Source of the DNA: JAWOJB01 sp046484325
GTDB taxonomy: Bacteria > Actinomycetota > Acidimicrobiia > Spongiisociales > ZC4RG35
Length of the DNA stretch: 64,000 nucleotides
Assembly (NCBI GenBank): GCA_046484325.1
Contig: JAWOJB010000054.1
Span: forward strand, 7,494 to 71,493
Direction: 5' to 3'
The notes under the pieces were generated by a model. That model worked only from the letters and a program-made list of their open reading frames with translations, was not told the DNA's origin and did no database searches. Position 1 is the first letter of the stretch; each line of letters starts with the position of its first letter. The position numbers and the translations under genes are program-made. Below are positions 34,609 to 43,536 of this stretch, piece after piece.

Positions 34609-35459
34609 CCGTCGCGATTCGGGTCGAGGATCTCGGGTTCACCTATCGAGGCGGTGTCCGGGCCGTCGACGGGGTCTCGTTCGAGGTCGCCGCCGGCGAG
34701 GTGCTCGGGTTGCTCGGCCCGAACGGGGCGGGCAAGTCGACCACCATCAAGATGCTCACGGGACAGTTGAACCCCGACGGGGGCTCGGTGGAGGTTCTCG
34801 GGCTCCCGCTCCCTGCCGAGCGGGAGCGGGCCCAGGCCCGGATGGGGGTCTGCTTCGAGGAGAAGAACCTCTACCTCCAGATGTCCGCCATCGAGAACCT
34901 GAGATTCTTCGCCAGGCTGTTTGGCCTCCGGGACTACGACCCCGAGCCGGTGCTCAGCCGGGTCGGTCTGTTCGACCGCCGCCACGATCGGGTCTCCGGC
35001 TACTCGAAGGGGATGCGGCAGCGCCTGATGGTCGCCCGGGCGCTCGTCAACACGCCCGACGTGCTGTTCCTCGACGAGCCGACGGACGGCCTCGACCCGG
35101 TGTCCGCCCGGGCGGTGCGGGCGATCGTGGTGGAGGAGGCTCGACGCGGTGCCGCCGTCGTGCTGACCACCCACGACATGCTGGAGGCCGACCAGCTATC
35201 GGATCGGGTGGCCTTCATCGACGAGGGCCGGATCCTCGCCCTCGACAGGCCCGAGCGGCTCAAGCTCGCCCACGGCAGCCGCGCCCTCCGGGTCCGGCTC
35301 GAAGGTGATCGGGAGGAGCTGATCCCGCTCGACGGGGAGGCGGCGGGCGAACGACTCGCCGCGCTCCTGGCCGGTGGCGACGTGCTCACGGTGCACACGG
35401 AGGAGGCCACGCTCGAGGACGTGTTCGTCCTCTTCGCGGGCCGCGGCCTGGCGGTATGA
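34605..35459 (+). CDS. ABC-2 type exporter ATP-binding protein
   Basis: 284-residue ATPase of the NatA/DrrA type. Walker A GPNGAGKST, the Q-loop region is unusual (CFEEKNLYLQMSAIENL, with Glu where Gln is usual), signature YSKGMRQRLMVARAL, Walker B VLFLDEPTDGLDP, and H-loop TTHDM. The C-terminal extension (about 215-284) is the DrrA-like tail. GTG start overlaps the upstream stop; its TGA overlaps the first permease ATG. Exported substrate unknown; daunorubicin-like drugs, lipids or Na+ are all seen in relatives. Confidence 0.9.
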   Translation: MTVAIRVEDLGFTYRGGVRAVDGVSFEVAAGEVLGLLGPNGAGKSTTIKMLTGQLNPDGGSVEVLGLPLPAERERAQARMGVCFEEKNLYLQMSAIENLRFFARLFGLRDYDPEPVLSRVGLFDRRHDRVSGYSKGMRQRLMVARALVNTPDVLFLDEPTDGLDPVSARAVRAIVVEEARRGAAVVLTTHDMLEADQLSDRVAFIDEGRILALDRPERLKLAHGSRALRVRLEGDREELIPLDGEAAGERLAALLAGGDVLTVHTEEATLEDVFVLFAGRGLAV

Positions 35460-36544
35460 GCCGGGCGGGCGTGATCGGGGCGATCGTCGCCAAGGACCTG
35501 AAGGCTTTCTCACGCGACCGATTCCTCCTCGTCATGACCGCGCTCGGCCTCGTGTTCTACGTGGCCGTCTTCTGGGTGCTGCCCGACACCGTCGACGAGA
35601 CGATCACGCTGGGAGTGGCGCCCGCCGCGGCCGGGGCCCTGCTGGAAGGGATCATCGATCAGGGGGACGGTGGGGTGGATCTGGTGGTCTTCGGGTCTGC
35701 CGGCGAGCTCCGGACGGCGGTGGAGTCGGGAGGGGCCGAGGTGGTGGCGGGAATGAGCTTCCCGCCCGACTTCCTCGAGGCGGTGGCGGCGGGGCGCGAG
35801 ACGATGGTGACGGTGTTCGTGCGGGGCGATGCGCCCGAGGTGATCCAGGAGGCCATCGGTGGCATGGTGCGCGAGCTCGCCTACCTGGCGGCGGGGAGCC
35901 TGCCTCCCGTGACCTTCCCCGAGTCGGAGACGGTGGTGCTGGGACCGGATCGGGCGGGGGGTCAGGTGTCGATGCAGGAGCGGATGCGGCCCCTGTTCGC
36001 GTTCTTCGTGCTGCTCGTGGAGACGTTCGCCCTGGCCACCCTGGTCGCCTCCGAGATCCAGAGCCGGACCGCCACCGCCATCGTGGTCTCGCCGGCCCGG
36101 ATCTCCGACTTCCTCGCCGCCAAGGGCCTGTTCGGCACCGGCCTGGCGTTCACCGAGGCGCTCCTGCTGATGGCGCTGCTCGGTGCCCTGGTCTCCAACG
36201 TCCCCACCATCCTCGTCGTGTTGCTGCTCGGCAGCGTGCTCGTCACCGGGTTCGGGCTGCTGGCCGGGGCGACCGGGAAGGATTTCGTCGGGATTCTCTT
36301 CTGGAGCATGCTCTTCATGGTCCCGCTGTCGATCCCCGCCTTCGGGGTGCTGTTCCCCGGCTCGGCCTCGGGCCTGGTCCGCATCCTCCCCTCGTGGGGT
36401 CTGGTCGAGGGGATCCTGCTGTCAACCGCCTACGGGGTGCCGCTGTCGGGCCTCGGGACCGAGATGGCCGCCCTGACCGGTTGGGTGGTCGTGGTGTTCG
36501 CTGCGGGCTGGTGGACGCTGCGAAGGAGGGTGATGTCGCTATGA
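35456..36544 (+). CDS. ABC-2 type transporter permease 1
   Basis: 362 residues with the ABC-2 layout: one N-terminal span (about 22-42), a large external domain (about 43-180, rich in Val/Glu), then a block of five or six spans. The segment SEIQSRTATAIVVSPARISDFLAAKGLFG is the coupling helix region. Overlaps both neighbours by 4 bp. Confidence 0.88.
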   Translation: MSRAGVIGAIVAKDLKAFSRDRFLLVMTALGLVFYVAVFWVLPDTVDETITLGVAPAAAGALLEGIIDQGDGGVDLVVFGSAGELRTAVESGGAEVVAGMSFPPDFLEAVAAGRETMVTVFVRGDAPEVIQEAIGGMVRELAYLAAGSLPPVTFPESETVVLGPDRAGGQVSMQERMRPLFAFFVLLVETFALATLVASEIQSRTATAIVVSPARISDFLAAKGLFGTGLAFTEALLLMALLGALVSNVPTILVVLLLGSVLVTGFGLLAGATGKDFVGILFWSMLFMVPLSIPAFGVLFPGSASGLVRILPSWGLVEGILLSTAYGVPLSGLGTEMAALTGWVVVVFAAGWWTLRRRVMSL

Positions 36545-37662
36545 GACCGGCCAACGTCGGGCGCCTCCTGGCCAAGGACCTCCGGCTCGGCCCGCGGTCT
36601 CCGTTCTTCCTCTGGGCCTTCGTCCTGCCCGTCTTCATCACGCTCCTGGTCCAGGTGGTGTTCGGCGGCCTCTTCGATCCCGCCCCCCGCCTGGGGATCG
36701 TCGACCGGGGCGACTCCGCGATCGTCGACGAGGCGCTCGCACTGGGCGGGATCGAGGTCACCGTGCTCGGCGACGAGGAGATGCTCCTCGACATGGTCGA
36801 GCGGAACGCCCTCGACGCCGGTCTGATCCTCGCCCCCGGGTTCGACGAGGCGGTGGTCGCCGGCCGCCGGCCACTGCTCGAGCTCTACGTGGGTGGGGAG
36901 AGCCTCGCCTCGAATCGCATCCTGATCGCGCTCACGGCCGTCGACCTGGTGCGTGGTGTCGCCGGAGAGCCTGCCCCCGTCGAGGTGGAGGTGGTGAGCC
37001 TGGGACAGGAGACGCTCGACCTCGCGGTGAGGTTGCTCCCATTCCTCGTGGTGTTCACCGTCGCGATCGCCGGGGCGATGGTGCCCGCCTCCTCGCTCGT
37101 CGACGAGAAGGAGCGCCACACGCTCGAGGCGCTGCTCACCACCCCGGTCACCATCGAGGACGTGTTCGTCGCCAAGGGCGCCCTCGGGGTCGGACTCGGA
37201 GTGCTGACCGGGGTCATGACGCTCCTGCTGAACGGGGCGTTCGGCGGGGCGTGGGTGGCCACCATCCTGGCGCTGACCCTGGGTGGCCTCATGATGGCGG
37301 AGTTCGGCCTCCTGCTCGGCGCCTGGGCGAGGGACAGCAACACGATGTTCGCAGCCTGGAAGGGCGGGGCGATCCTGCTCATCTTCCCGGTGATCTTCCC
37401 GATCTTCCCGGATCTCCCCCAGTGGATCGCCCGCCTCGGTCCCACGTTCTACTTTCTCGACCCGATCTTCCGGATCTCCGTCGAGGGTGCCGGGCTCGCT
37501 CAGGTCCGGCTCGAGCTCCTGATCGCGACCGGGATCTGCATCGCCCTCGTGCCGGTGGTGGCCGCCATGGCCCGGCGGCTGGAGCGCACAATGGGGGAGG
37601 GTGCCGGCGTACCGCTCAGCCCCGCCACCGAGGAGGAGGAAGCCGAGCCGGTCGGGGTGTGA
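36541..37662 (+). CDS. ABC-2 type transporter permease 2
   Basis: 373 residues, same topology as its neighbour: N-terminal span, external domain of about 140 residues, then six spans. VDEKERHTLEALLTTPVTIEDVFVAKG is the conserved ABC-2 coupling motif (the NatB/YhaP type). A short acidic C-terminal tail (EEEEAEP) is cytoplasmic. With permease 1 it likely forms a heterodimer served by the single ATPase. Confidence 0.88.
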   Translation: MRPANVGRLLAKDLRLGPRSPFFLWAFVLPVFITLLVQVVFGGLFDPAPRLGIVDRGDSAIVDEALALGGIEVTVLGDEEMLLDMVERNALDAGLILAPGFDEAVVAGRRPLLELYVGGESLASNRILIALTAVDLVRGVAGEPAPVEVEVVSLGQETLDLAVRLLPFLVVFTVAIAGAMVPASSLVDEKERHTLEALLTTPVTIEDVFVAKGALGVGLGVLTGVMTLLLNGAFGGAWVATILALTLGGLMMAEFGLLLGAWARDSNTMFAAWKGGAILLIFPVIFPIFPDLPQWIARLGPTFYFLDPIFRISVEGAGLAQVRLELLIATGICIALVPVVAAMARRLERTMGEGAGVPLSPATEEEEAEPVGV

Positions 37663-37674
37663 GGCATCCGCCGG

Positions 37675-37680
37675 TACGCT
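37675..37680 (+). promoter_or_regulatory. Near-leaderless -10 element of the Fe(III)-type importer operon
   Basis: TACGCT, 8 nt before the GTG at 37689 and 11 nt before the next in-frame ATG. Confidence 0.4.
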
Positions 37681-37688
37681 GACCCACC

Positions 37689-38642
37689 GTGATGCTCCGA
37701 GTCATGGTCGCCGCCGTCCTGCCCTCCGTCCTCGCAGCTGCGTGCGGTGGCGGAGGCGGTTCCACGTTGACGATCTACACCTCGGTCACCCAGGACACGG
37801 TCGAATCGGTGGTCGCCGGGTTCTCCGAGGTCGAGCCCGGGGTGGAGGTGGTCGTGTTCCGGGCCCCCACCGGAGAGCTGGCCGCCCGCATCGCCGCCGA
37901 GCTCGCCTCCGGCGACCTTGGCGCCGACGTCCTCTGGCTCACCGAGCCGCTGTCGATGTACCGCTACCGGGAGCAGGGCCTGCTCCAGGTGTGGCAGCCT
38001 GCCGGGGCGGACGCGCTACCGCCCGAACTGGTCGAGGACGCCTTCTGGGGGACCCGACGGATGCACATGGTGGTGGTGACCGGATCCTCGCCACCGGTCG
38101 AGGTCACCACCTGGGACGACGTCCGCAACCCCGATCTGCGCGTGGTTATCCCGGACCCGGGCCTCGCCGGCTCGGCCCTCGCCGTGCTCGGCTACGTCGC
38201 CCTCACCCCCGGGTTGGGAATGGACTTCTACCGCGACCTCGCCGCCAACGGTGCTGGACAGGCCTCGGCTCCGGGCGACGTCGTCACCGCGGTCGCCGAG
38301 GGACGGTTCGACGCCGGGATCACGCTCGAGCAGCCCGCCCGGGTCGCCGCCGCCGCCGGATCCCCGCTCCGGATCGCCTGGCCTTCGCCGGGGGCGATCA
38401 CGTTCGGCAGCCCGATCGCCGTGGTCGACGGCGCCGGTACGGCCGCCGAAGCCTTCGTCGAGTACGCGCTGTCCGAGGGGGGACAGACCCGGATTGCCGC
38501 CACCGGATGGTTCCCGGCCCGGCGGGGGGTGGGCGGTCCCGAGCTGCCGCCCGGAGCAGACGAGGTGTTCCCCGACTGGGAGTCGCTGTCCGGCCAGGAG
38601 TCGGGCCTGCTCGACGAGTACCGGTCCATCTTCGACGGTTGA
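37689..38642 (+). CDS. ABC importer substrate-binding lipoprotein, Fe(III) type
   Basis: 317 residues. Lipoprotein signal ending LAAAC (Cys19), then a Gly run and the binding domain that starts LTIYTSVTQDTVESVVAGF, the family signature of ferric-ion or related anion-binding proteins (FbpA/FutA type). ADVLWLTEPLSMYRYREQGLL and GDVVTAVAEGRFDAGI fit. The paired tyrosines that bind iron in FbpA are not obvious, so phosphonate, thiamine or other substrates remain possible. First gene of a three-gene operon. Confidence 0.85.
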   Translation: MMLRVMVAAVLPSVLAAACGGGGGSTLTIYTSVTQDTVESVVAGFSEVEPGVEVVVFRAPTGELAARIAAELASGDLGADVLWLTEPLSMYRYREQGLLQVWQPAGADALPPELVEDAFWGTRRMHMVVVTGSSPPVEVTTWDDVRNPDLRVVIPDPGLAGSALAVLGYVALTPGLGMDFYRDLAANGAGQASAPGDVVTAVAEGRFDAGITLEQPARVAAAAGSPLRIAWPSPGAITFGSPIAVVDGAGTAAEAFVEYALSEGGQTRIAATGWFPARRGVGGPELPPGADEVFPDWESLSGQESGLLDEYRSIFDG

Positions 38643-38643
38643 G

Positions 38644-40242
38644 GTGACCGCCCCAAGCCGTTTCCGGGCCGTGGCCGGGTGGATAGCGGTCGCCGCGTTC
38701 GTCGCGGTCCCGCTTCTGCGTCTCGCCGCCGGGGCGTCGGGCTCGGCGATCGGCGAGGTGGTCGCCGACCCCCGGACGGCGCAAGCGCTGGCCGGGAGCC
38801 TCCTGACATCGGCGCCCGCCGCCGTCCTCGCCACCTTCCTCGGCACCCTGTTCGCCTACGCCACCGAACGGATGGCCGTTCCCGGCCGGATGGTGCTCCG
38901 GTTGCTGGTGCTGGCACCGCTGATCATTCCCCCGTTCGTGTCGGCGATCTCGATCGAGCTGACCTACGGCCCGTTTGGGCTTCTCGACGCCCTCACCGGG
39001 GTGCGAGCCACCTGGATCGAGGGCCCGATCGGGGTGGCCCTGGTCATCGCCGTCAACGCGATGCCGCTCGCCTACCTCGCGGCGGTCGCCGCCCTGGCGT
39101 CCGGTTCGGAGGTCGAGGCCGAACGGGCTGGGCGGGTCTCGGGAGCCTCCGCCCTCCGGGTGTTCACGACCATCACACTGCCCATGCTCCGCCCGGCCGC
39201 CGCCGGTGGTGCCCTCCTCGCCTTCGTGTTCGGCCTCAACAGCTTCGGGGTGCCGATCGTCCTCGGCACGCCGGCGGGCTTCGACACCCTCACGACCGAG
39301 GTGTACCGGGGGCTGGTGCGATCCGCCGACCCGGCCGCCTTCGACCGGGTGGTCGTGCTGGCCACGGTGCTCGCCGTGCTCGGACTCCTCACGGTGCTCC
39401 TGCTCGACCGGGCAGGCGGTACCGGCGTCCTCGCCGTTCGGGCCGGGCCGAGCGGCGGGGCCGTACCGGCGGCGCCCGCCAAGATGGCGGCGGCCGCCAT
39501 CTGGGGGTGGTCGCTGCTGGTGGTGGTCATCCCGGTCGCCGGCCTCGTCGTGCGGTCGCTGGTGCCGGCCCCCGGCGTTCCGCCGGTCCCGGCCAACTGG
39601 TCGCTCGGCAACTTCGCCGGGCTGTTCGACACCCGGACCCTCTCGGCGCTCGGCCGCAGCACGGCGCTGGCGGCGATAGCAGCGGCGGGCGTGCTCGTGC
39701 TGGCGGGGATCGGGGTGGCCGAGGGTCGGGTGGGCCGCCGGGGGATCGGCATCGCCGGAGCCCTCGGCTATGCCGTGCCGGGGTCGGCGCTGGCGGTGGC
39801 CGTGTTGCTCGCCTATCGAGTGCCGCTCGCAGACACGCTGGCCATCATTCTCGTCGCCTACCTGGCCAAGTTCTGGGCTCTCGGGCACCGTTCGCTGGCC
39901 GGGGCCGCCGTCCGTCTCGGTGACGACCCCCTCCGAGCGGCCAGAGCATCGGGCGCCTCCGGATTCACCCTGATCCGGACGGTGGTCGTGCCGTCACTAG
40001 CCCCTGCCCTCGTCGCCGCCGGCCTGCTCGTGTTCCTGTTCGGACTCCACGAGTTGACGATGTCGAGCCTGCTCCGCGGCCCGGGGACCGATACCCTCGC
40101 CGTCGTCGTGCTCGACGTACAGCAACTCGGCGACGCCGGCCGGACCTCGGCCCTCGCCGTCGTCCTCACCTTGCTCGTCGTGGCGGCCTCGGTGCCGCTG
40201 GTGGCCGCCCGTAGGTCGTGGCGCCGGGTGACGGGGACGTGA
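38644..40242 (+). CDS. ABC importer permease, fused double-domain (FbpB type)
   Basis: 532 residues, about twelve membrane spans in two homologous halves. Each half carries an EAA-type loop: VEAERAGRVSGASALRVFT in the first and AARASGASGFTLIRTVVVP in the second. This two-in-one layout is typical of ferric-iron importers. The GTG start follows the binding-protein TGA by 1 nt; the stop overlaps the ATPase GTG (GTGA). Confidence 0.87.
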   Translation: MTAPSRFRAVAGWIAVAAFVAVPLLRLAAGASGSAIGEVVADPRTAQALAGSLLTSAPAAVLATFLGTLFAYATERMAVPGRMVLRLLVLAPLIIPPFVSAISIELTYGPFGLLDALTGVRATWIEGPIGVALVIAVNAMPLAYLAAVAALASGSEVEAERAGRVSGASALRVFTTITLPMLRPAAAGGALLAFVFGLNSFGVPIVLGTPAGFDTLTTEVYRGLVRSADPAAFDRVVVLATVLAVLGLLTVLLLDRAGGTGVLAVRAGPSGGAVPAAPAKMAAAAIWGWSLLVVVIPVAGLVVRSLVPAPGVPPVPANWSLGNFAGLFDTRTLSALGRSTALAAIAAAGVLVLAGIGVAEGRVGRRGIGIAGALGYAVPGSALAVAVLLAYRVPLADTLAIILVAYLAKFWALGHRSLAGAAVRLGDDPLRAARASGASGFTLIRTVVVPSLAPALVAAGLLVFLFGLHELTMSSLLRGPGTDTLAVVVLDVQQLGDAGRTSALAVVLTLLVVAASVPLVAARRSWRRVTGT

Positions 40243-41291
40243 CGCCCGCCCTCCGGATGGCGGGGGTGAGGGCGGGATACGGACCGGTGGTCGTCCTCGA
40301 CGACGTCGACCTCGAGGTGGCGCCCGCCGAGAGCGTGGTCATGCTCGGGCCGTCGGGATCCGGCAAGACCACGCTGCTCAACGTGGCATCCGGCTTCCTG
40401 GCGGTGGGCGCGGGCACGGTAGAGATCGGGGGCCGTGTGGTCGACGGGATGGGTGGGCGCCCGGTCGCACCCGAGGATCGCTCGATCGGCGTGGTGTTCC
40501 AGTCCCACGCCTTGTGGCCGCACCTGAGCGCCCTCGACACCGTCGCCTATCCGCTCCGGCGCGCCGGGCTCCCGGCTGCCGCCGCCCGGGCCCAGGCCGC
40601 CGAGTTGCTCGACCGGCTCGGCGTGGGTGACGCCCGTCACCGCCGCCCAGGTGAGCTCTCGGGCGGCCAGCAGCAGCGGGTGGGGGTCGCCCGGGCCCTC
40701 GCCCGTCGCCCCTCGTTGCTGCTGCTCGACGAGCCCACGGCCAATCTCGACGCCCCGCTGCGAGACGTGCTCCAGGACGAGCTCCGCATCCTGCGAGCCG
40801 AGGCCGGGGTGGCGGCGCTGTACGCCACCCACGATGCGGCAGAGGCATTGGCGGTGGCGGACCGCCTCGTCCTCATGAGGGATGGACGGATCGTGCAGGA
40901 GGGCTCGCCGGTCGACGTCTACGAGTGCCCGGTGGACGTGTGGGCAGCCCGGCTCACAGGCCCGGCCACGACCATGAAGGGCCGGGTCACCGGAGCGAGC
41001 CTGGTCATGGGCGAGATCACCGTGGCGCCCCGGGGGCTTCCGGATTCGGAGGGGGAGTGGGACGTGCTCGTCCGGCCCGAGTGGGCCGGGCTGGGCGGAC
41101 CGCTGGCAGGCACGGTCGAGTCGGTCGCCTATCGGGGTGCCCACACCGACGTGCGCCTCGTCACCCCGGGGGGCGAGGTGCTCGTGCGGGCGCCGGGTCG
41201 GGCTCCCGCCCGACGGGGGGATCACCCGGGCTGGAGCCTCCATAGGGTGTGGCCGCTGGGCCGGGCGGCGACCCCGTTCCCCACGCCGTGA
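40239..41291 (+). CDS. ABC importer ATP-binding protein (FbpC type)
   Basis: 350 residues. Walker A GPSGSGKTT, Q-loop VVFQSHALWPHLSA, signature LSGGQQQRVGVARALA, Walker B LLLLDEPTANLD, H-loop ATHDAAEAL, and a C-terminal TOBE-like regulatory domain (about 240-330). GTG at 40239 overlaps the permease stop; an upstream GTG (40218) is also in frame. Its last 131 bp lie opposite the 3' end of a convergent membrane-hydrolase gene, so the C-terminal tail from about residue 308 is encoded in double-coding DNA and is Pro/Arg/Gly-rich. Confidence 0.88.
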   Translation: MTPALRMAGVRAGYGPVVVLDDVDLEVAPAESVVMLGPSGSGKTTLLNVASGFLAVGAGTVEIGGRVVDGMGGRPVAPEDRSIGVVFQSHALWPHLSALDTVAYPLRRAGLPAAAARAQAAELLDRLGVGDARHRRPGELSGGQQQRVGVARALARRPSLLLLDEPTANLDAPLRDVLQDELRILRAEAGVAALYATHDAAEALAVADRLVLMRDGRIVQEGSPVDVYECPVDVWAARLTGPATTMKGRVTGASLVMGEITVAPRGLPDSEGEWDVLVRPEWAGLGGPLAGTVESVAYRGAHTDVRLVTPGGEVLVRAPGRAPARRGDHPGWSLHRVWPLGRAATPFPTP

Positions 41292-41829
41292 GCGCCGCCG
41301 CAGCCAGGACGTGCCAGACCCCGTGGCCCTGGAAGAGCGAGTCGGGCCGGCACCACGGCCATCCCGTTCGCGCCATCGTCCCGATCGCCGCACCGAGGGC
41401 GGCGAAGCCCAGCACGGGGGCCGTCTCGGCGGTAGGCCGTGTGCGTACCTCACGGCCGATGGCGGCGGCGGCGAGCCCCACCGAGACCGGCTGGGCCGCC
41501 TTCGGGACGGCGGCGAACAGCGCCCCGATCGAGGCCAGCACCGCCCGGCGGCGGGACGGCGACCACCCGTCGGCGGCGATTGCCGCCAGCGACCATGCCA
41601 GGGTCACGTCGTGGGCCCACACCGATCCCGGCCATCGTGGGCCGTGCGCCAGGAACGAGCCGACTCCGACCAGGGCGGTGAGCGTTGCGAACTCCCGCCG
41701 GCCCGGGCGCCGGCGGGCGATCCAGAGACCGGCCGGAACGAAGGCCAGGCTGGTGAGGGCATTGATGGGCTGGCTGAGCAGGCCGGTGCCGATCCGCTCG
41801 CAGTCGGTGGATCCGAACCCGGGCTCCAT
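41161..41829 (-). CDS. Predicted CREST-family (alkaline ceramidase-like) membrane hydrolase
   Basis: 222 residues, about six spans. Conserved positions of the CREST superfamily are all visible: DCERIGTG near the N-terminus, Ser/His/Asp in GSFLAHGPRWPGSVWAHD, and paired His in FQGHGVWHVLAA near the C-terminus. Known relatives are Zn-dependent lipid amidases or receptors. The tail after residue about 180 is low-complexity Pro/Gly/Arg and is encoded opposite the ABC ATPase, so the true stop may have moved. The ATG at 41829 follows TAGCCT by 6 nt. Confidence 0.65.
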   Translation of the reverse strand: MEPGFGSTDCERIGTGLLSQPINALTSLAFVPAGLWIARRRPGRREFATLTALVGVGSFLAHGPRWPGSVWAHDVTLAWSLAAIAADGWSPSRRRAVLASIGALFAAVPKAAQPVSVGLAAAAIGREVRTRPTAETAPVLGFAALGAAIGTMARTGWPWCRPDSLFQGHGVWHVLAAAALTAWGTGSPPGPAATPYGGSSPGDPPVGREPDPAPARAPRPPG

Positions 41830-41835
41830 GGCCAC

Positions 41836-41841
41836 AGGCTA
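41836..41841 (-). promoter_or_regulatory. Leaderless -10 element of the CREST-like gene
   Basis: TAGCCT on the minus strand, 6 nt before the ATG at 41829. Confidence 0.5.
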
Positions 41842-41852
41842 GGCCCGGGCTC

Positions 41853-42418
41853 TCAGGGCAGCAGGGCCGCCTCCGTGACCATGACGTTGGCGAGTTCCAT
41901 GCCCCCGAGGGTCCGGGCGACCCGATGCATCGTGTCGGGCGCCGTCTCGGGCCAGGCCCGGCCGTGCTCCCGAACCCCGTGATGGCGGAAGGCCAGCAGG
42001 CGGAGCCGCACCCCCGGGTCGAGTCCGTCGACGAAGCCGGCGTACGCCGCCAGCTCCTCCTCGGAGTCGGTGAGCCCCTCGATGACGAGGAGCCGAACCT
42101 CGTGGAGCCTCCCGGCCCGGTGGAGGAAGCGAATCGAGTCGAGCACGGCAGAGTTGTCCTGGCCCGTGATCCGATGATGGGTCTCGCGGGTCATCGCCTT
42201 GAGGTCGATCATGGTCCCGTCGAGCACCGGGACGAGGCGGCGCCACCGGGGACACCCAGGCTGCCGTTGGAATCGACCATGGTCGACAGACCCAGATCCT
42301 CCTTCACCGCCCCGAAGAGCGCCTCGAGGAAGTCGAGCCGCAAGGTGGGCTCGCCACTCGAGACGGTGACCTTCGAGGCGAAGGCGGCGTACGGGCGGAT
42401 CTCGTCGGTGCGAGCCGG
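41853..42418 (-). pseudogene. Radical SAM activase remnant (YjjW-like), N-terminus missing, frameshifted
   Basis: Immediately after the DUF6390-like stop, in the same frame, runs a radical SAM core segment with VTVSSGEPTLRLDFLEALFG and LSTMVDSNGSLG. It then shifts frame and continues VLDGTMIDLKAMTRETHHRI, LLVIEGLTDSEEEL and LLAFRHHGVREHGR to the stop at 41853. Restoring one base in the G-run at 42248-42251 joins both frames. The N-terminal CxxxCxxC cluster motif is absent. Either a decaying gene or partly an assembly error; the missing N-terminus favours real decay. Confidence 0.65.
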
Positions 42419-43201
42419 TCACTCCAGCAGATCGCCGGGCCGTCCGACCCGCCGATTGGTGAGGTCGAGCTGGTGCCTGGTGGACCGTTGGAGGTTGGCG
42501 AGCTGGCGATCGGTGAGACGGTCGCACACCCAGTCCCAGTGGAGCGAAACCGCATCGCCCGGCTCGAGGCCAGCGAGGAACCCGCGTCCGTCGATGGCGA
42601 CCCTGGCCACCTCGGCCCGAGGGGGTCCCAGGTGGAGCTCGCGCCCGCTCCAGAGCAACGGCCGGCTCTCGACCACCGCTTGATCGCCCACGACGGACAC
42701 CACTTCGCCCCAACGGATCCGGCAGCGATCGAGCACGTGCAGTGGATGCGGGCCACGATCCGAGCCGAGCAGGTCGACCCACGGGTAGATGCCGAACACG
42801 TGGAAGGCGTGGTTGGGGACCCCACCTGCCGGCACTCCCTCGGCCAGGCGTCCCCACTCCGGTCCGCTCCGATGCCGGAACCGATCGTCGAGCGACCTGC
42901 CGAAGTCGGACATGTCGATGCGGTCGAGCAGCTCGTTGCCGATCCAGTACGCCTCGACCACGCGGTAGTCGAGGGGGTCTCCGAGCCCGGTCTGCTCGGC
43001 GATGAACCGAACGTACGGCCAGGCGCCGGTGAACGCCGAGGCCAGCCCGAGCAGGCCCCCGTCGACCGTGCCCGACACCCCGTACTCGAACAGGGCGCGA
43101 TGGTCGTCGGGCCCACAGGCGCCCAACTCGTTCGGGGGGTAGCCGTAGCGGATGTAGAGCGCCGCTCCGTCGAGCGTCGCCCTCGGCGCCGTGGTCGTCA
43201 C
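42419..43201 (-). CDS. DUF6390-like protein, hydrogenase-associated family
   Basis: 260 residues, soluble. Motifs: LYIRYGYPPNELGACGPDDH, VSGTVDGGLLGLASAFTGAWP, DPLDYRVVEAYWIGNELLDRI, GVPNHAFHVFGIYPWVDLL and LHWDWVCDRLTDRQL. I recall this family as DUF6390, usually encoded beside hydrogenase maturation genes; function unknown. The GTG start overlaps the hypC stop (GTGA), so it is coupled to hypC. The last residues lead directly into the radical SAM remnant. Confidence 0.75.
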   Translation of the reverse strand: MTTTAPRATLDGAALYIRYGYPPNELGACGPDDHRALFEYGVSGTVDGGLLGLASAFTGAWPYVRFIAEQTGLGDPLDYRVVEAYWIGNELLDRIDMSDFGRSLDDRFRHRSGPEWGRLAEGVPAGGVPNHAFHVFGIYPWVDLLGSDRGPHPLHVLDRCRIRWGEVVSVVGDQAVVESRPLLWSGRELHLGPPRAEVARVAIDGRGFLAGLEPGDAVSLHWDWVCDRLTDRQLANLQRSTRHQLDLTNRRVGRPGDLLE

Positions 43202-43422
43202 GCGCCCATCTCCGCCCGCAGGGCCCGGGCCTCGGCGGCGTCGGCGGGGTCGAGCACCTGTACGGGGAAGCCGATGTGGATCAGCACCGAGTCGCCGGGG
43301 CGAGCCTCGGGAACGTAGATCAGGGCGACGGTCTCGGTGCGGCCTTCGCGATCGACCTCGGCCATGGGGACACCGTCCTCGTCCCACACCCTCAGGACGG
43401 TGGCGAGGGCTCCGAGGCACAT
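43198..43422 (-). CDS. HypC/HupF-family hydrogenase maturation chaperone
   Basis: 74 residues. It starts MCLGALATVL with the essential Cys2 of the family and has the short beta-barrel with YVPEARPGDSVLIHIGFPVQVLD, matching HypC's GD-V-HVGFA-L pattern. Normally it delivers Fe(CN)2CO to the NiFe-hydrogenase large subunit. No hydrogenase or other hyp gene lies in the window, so the partner is elsewhere or the gene has another role. Confidence 0.85.
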   Translation of the reverse strand: MCLGALATVLRVWDEDGVPMAEVDREGRTETVALIYVPEARPGDSVLIHIGFPVQVLDPADAAEARALRAEMGA

Positions 43423-43536
43423 CAGCAGACCGCCACGACTCGGCGCATGTCGTCATCTCAGCAGCGGCACACCGTGGCGGCAAGGGCCGGTCGGCCGCGG
43501 GATGCGGGCGAACGGCCCCGATGCGAGCATGGCGGC

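Noticed and set aside
41853..42857. Single 334-codon minus-strand frame as an intact radical SAM gene
   Set aside because: Only its last 130 or so codons look like the family; upstream of 42248 the family sequence is in another frame, and 42419-42857 is the DUF6390-like gene in its own frame.
43198..43422. Hydrogenase gene cluster
   Set aside because: Only hypC and a DUF6390-like gene are found; no large or small subunit or other hyp genes in the window.
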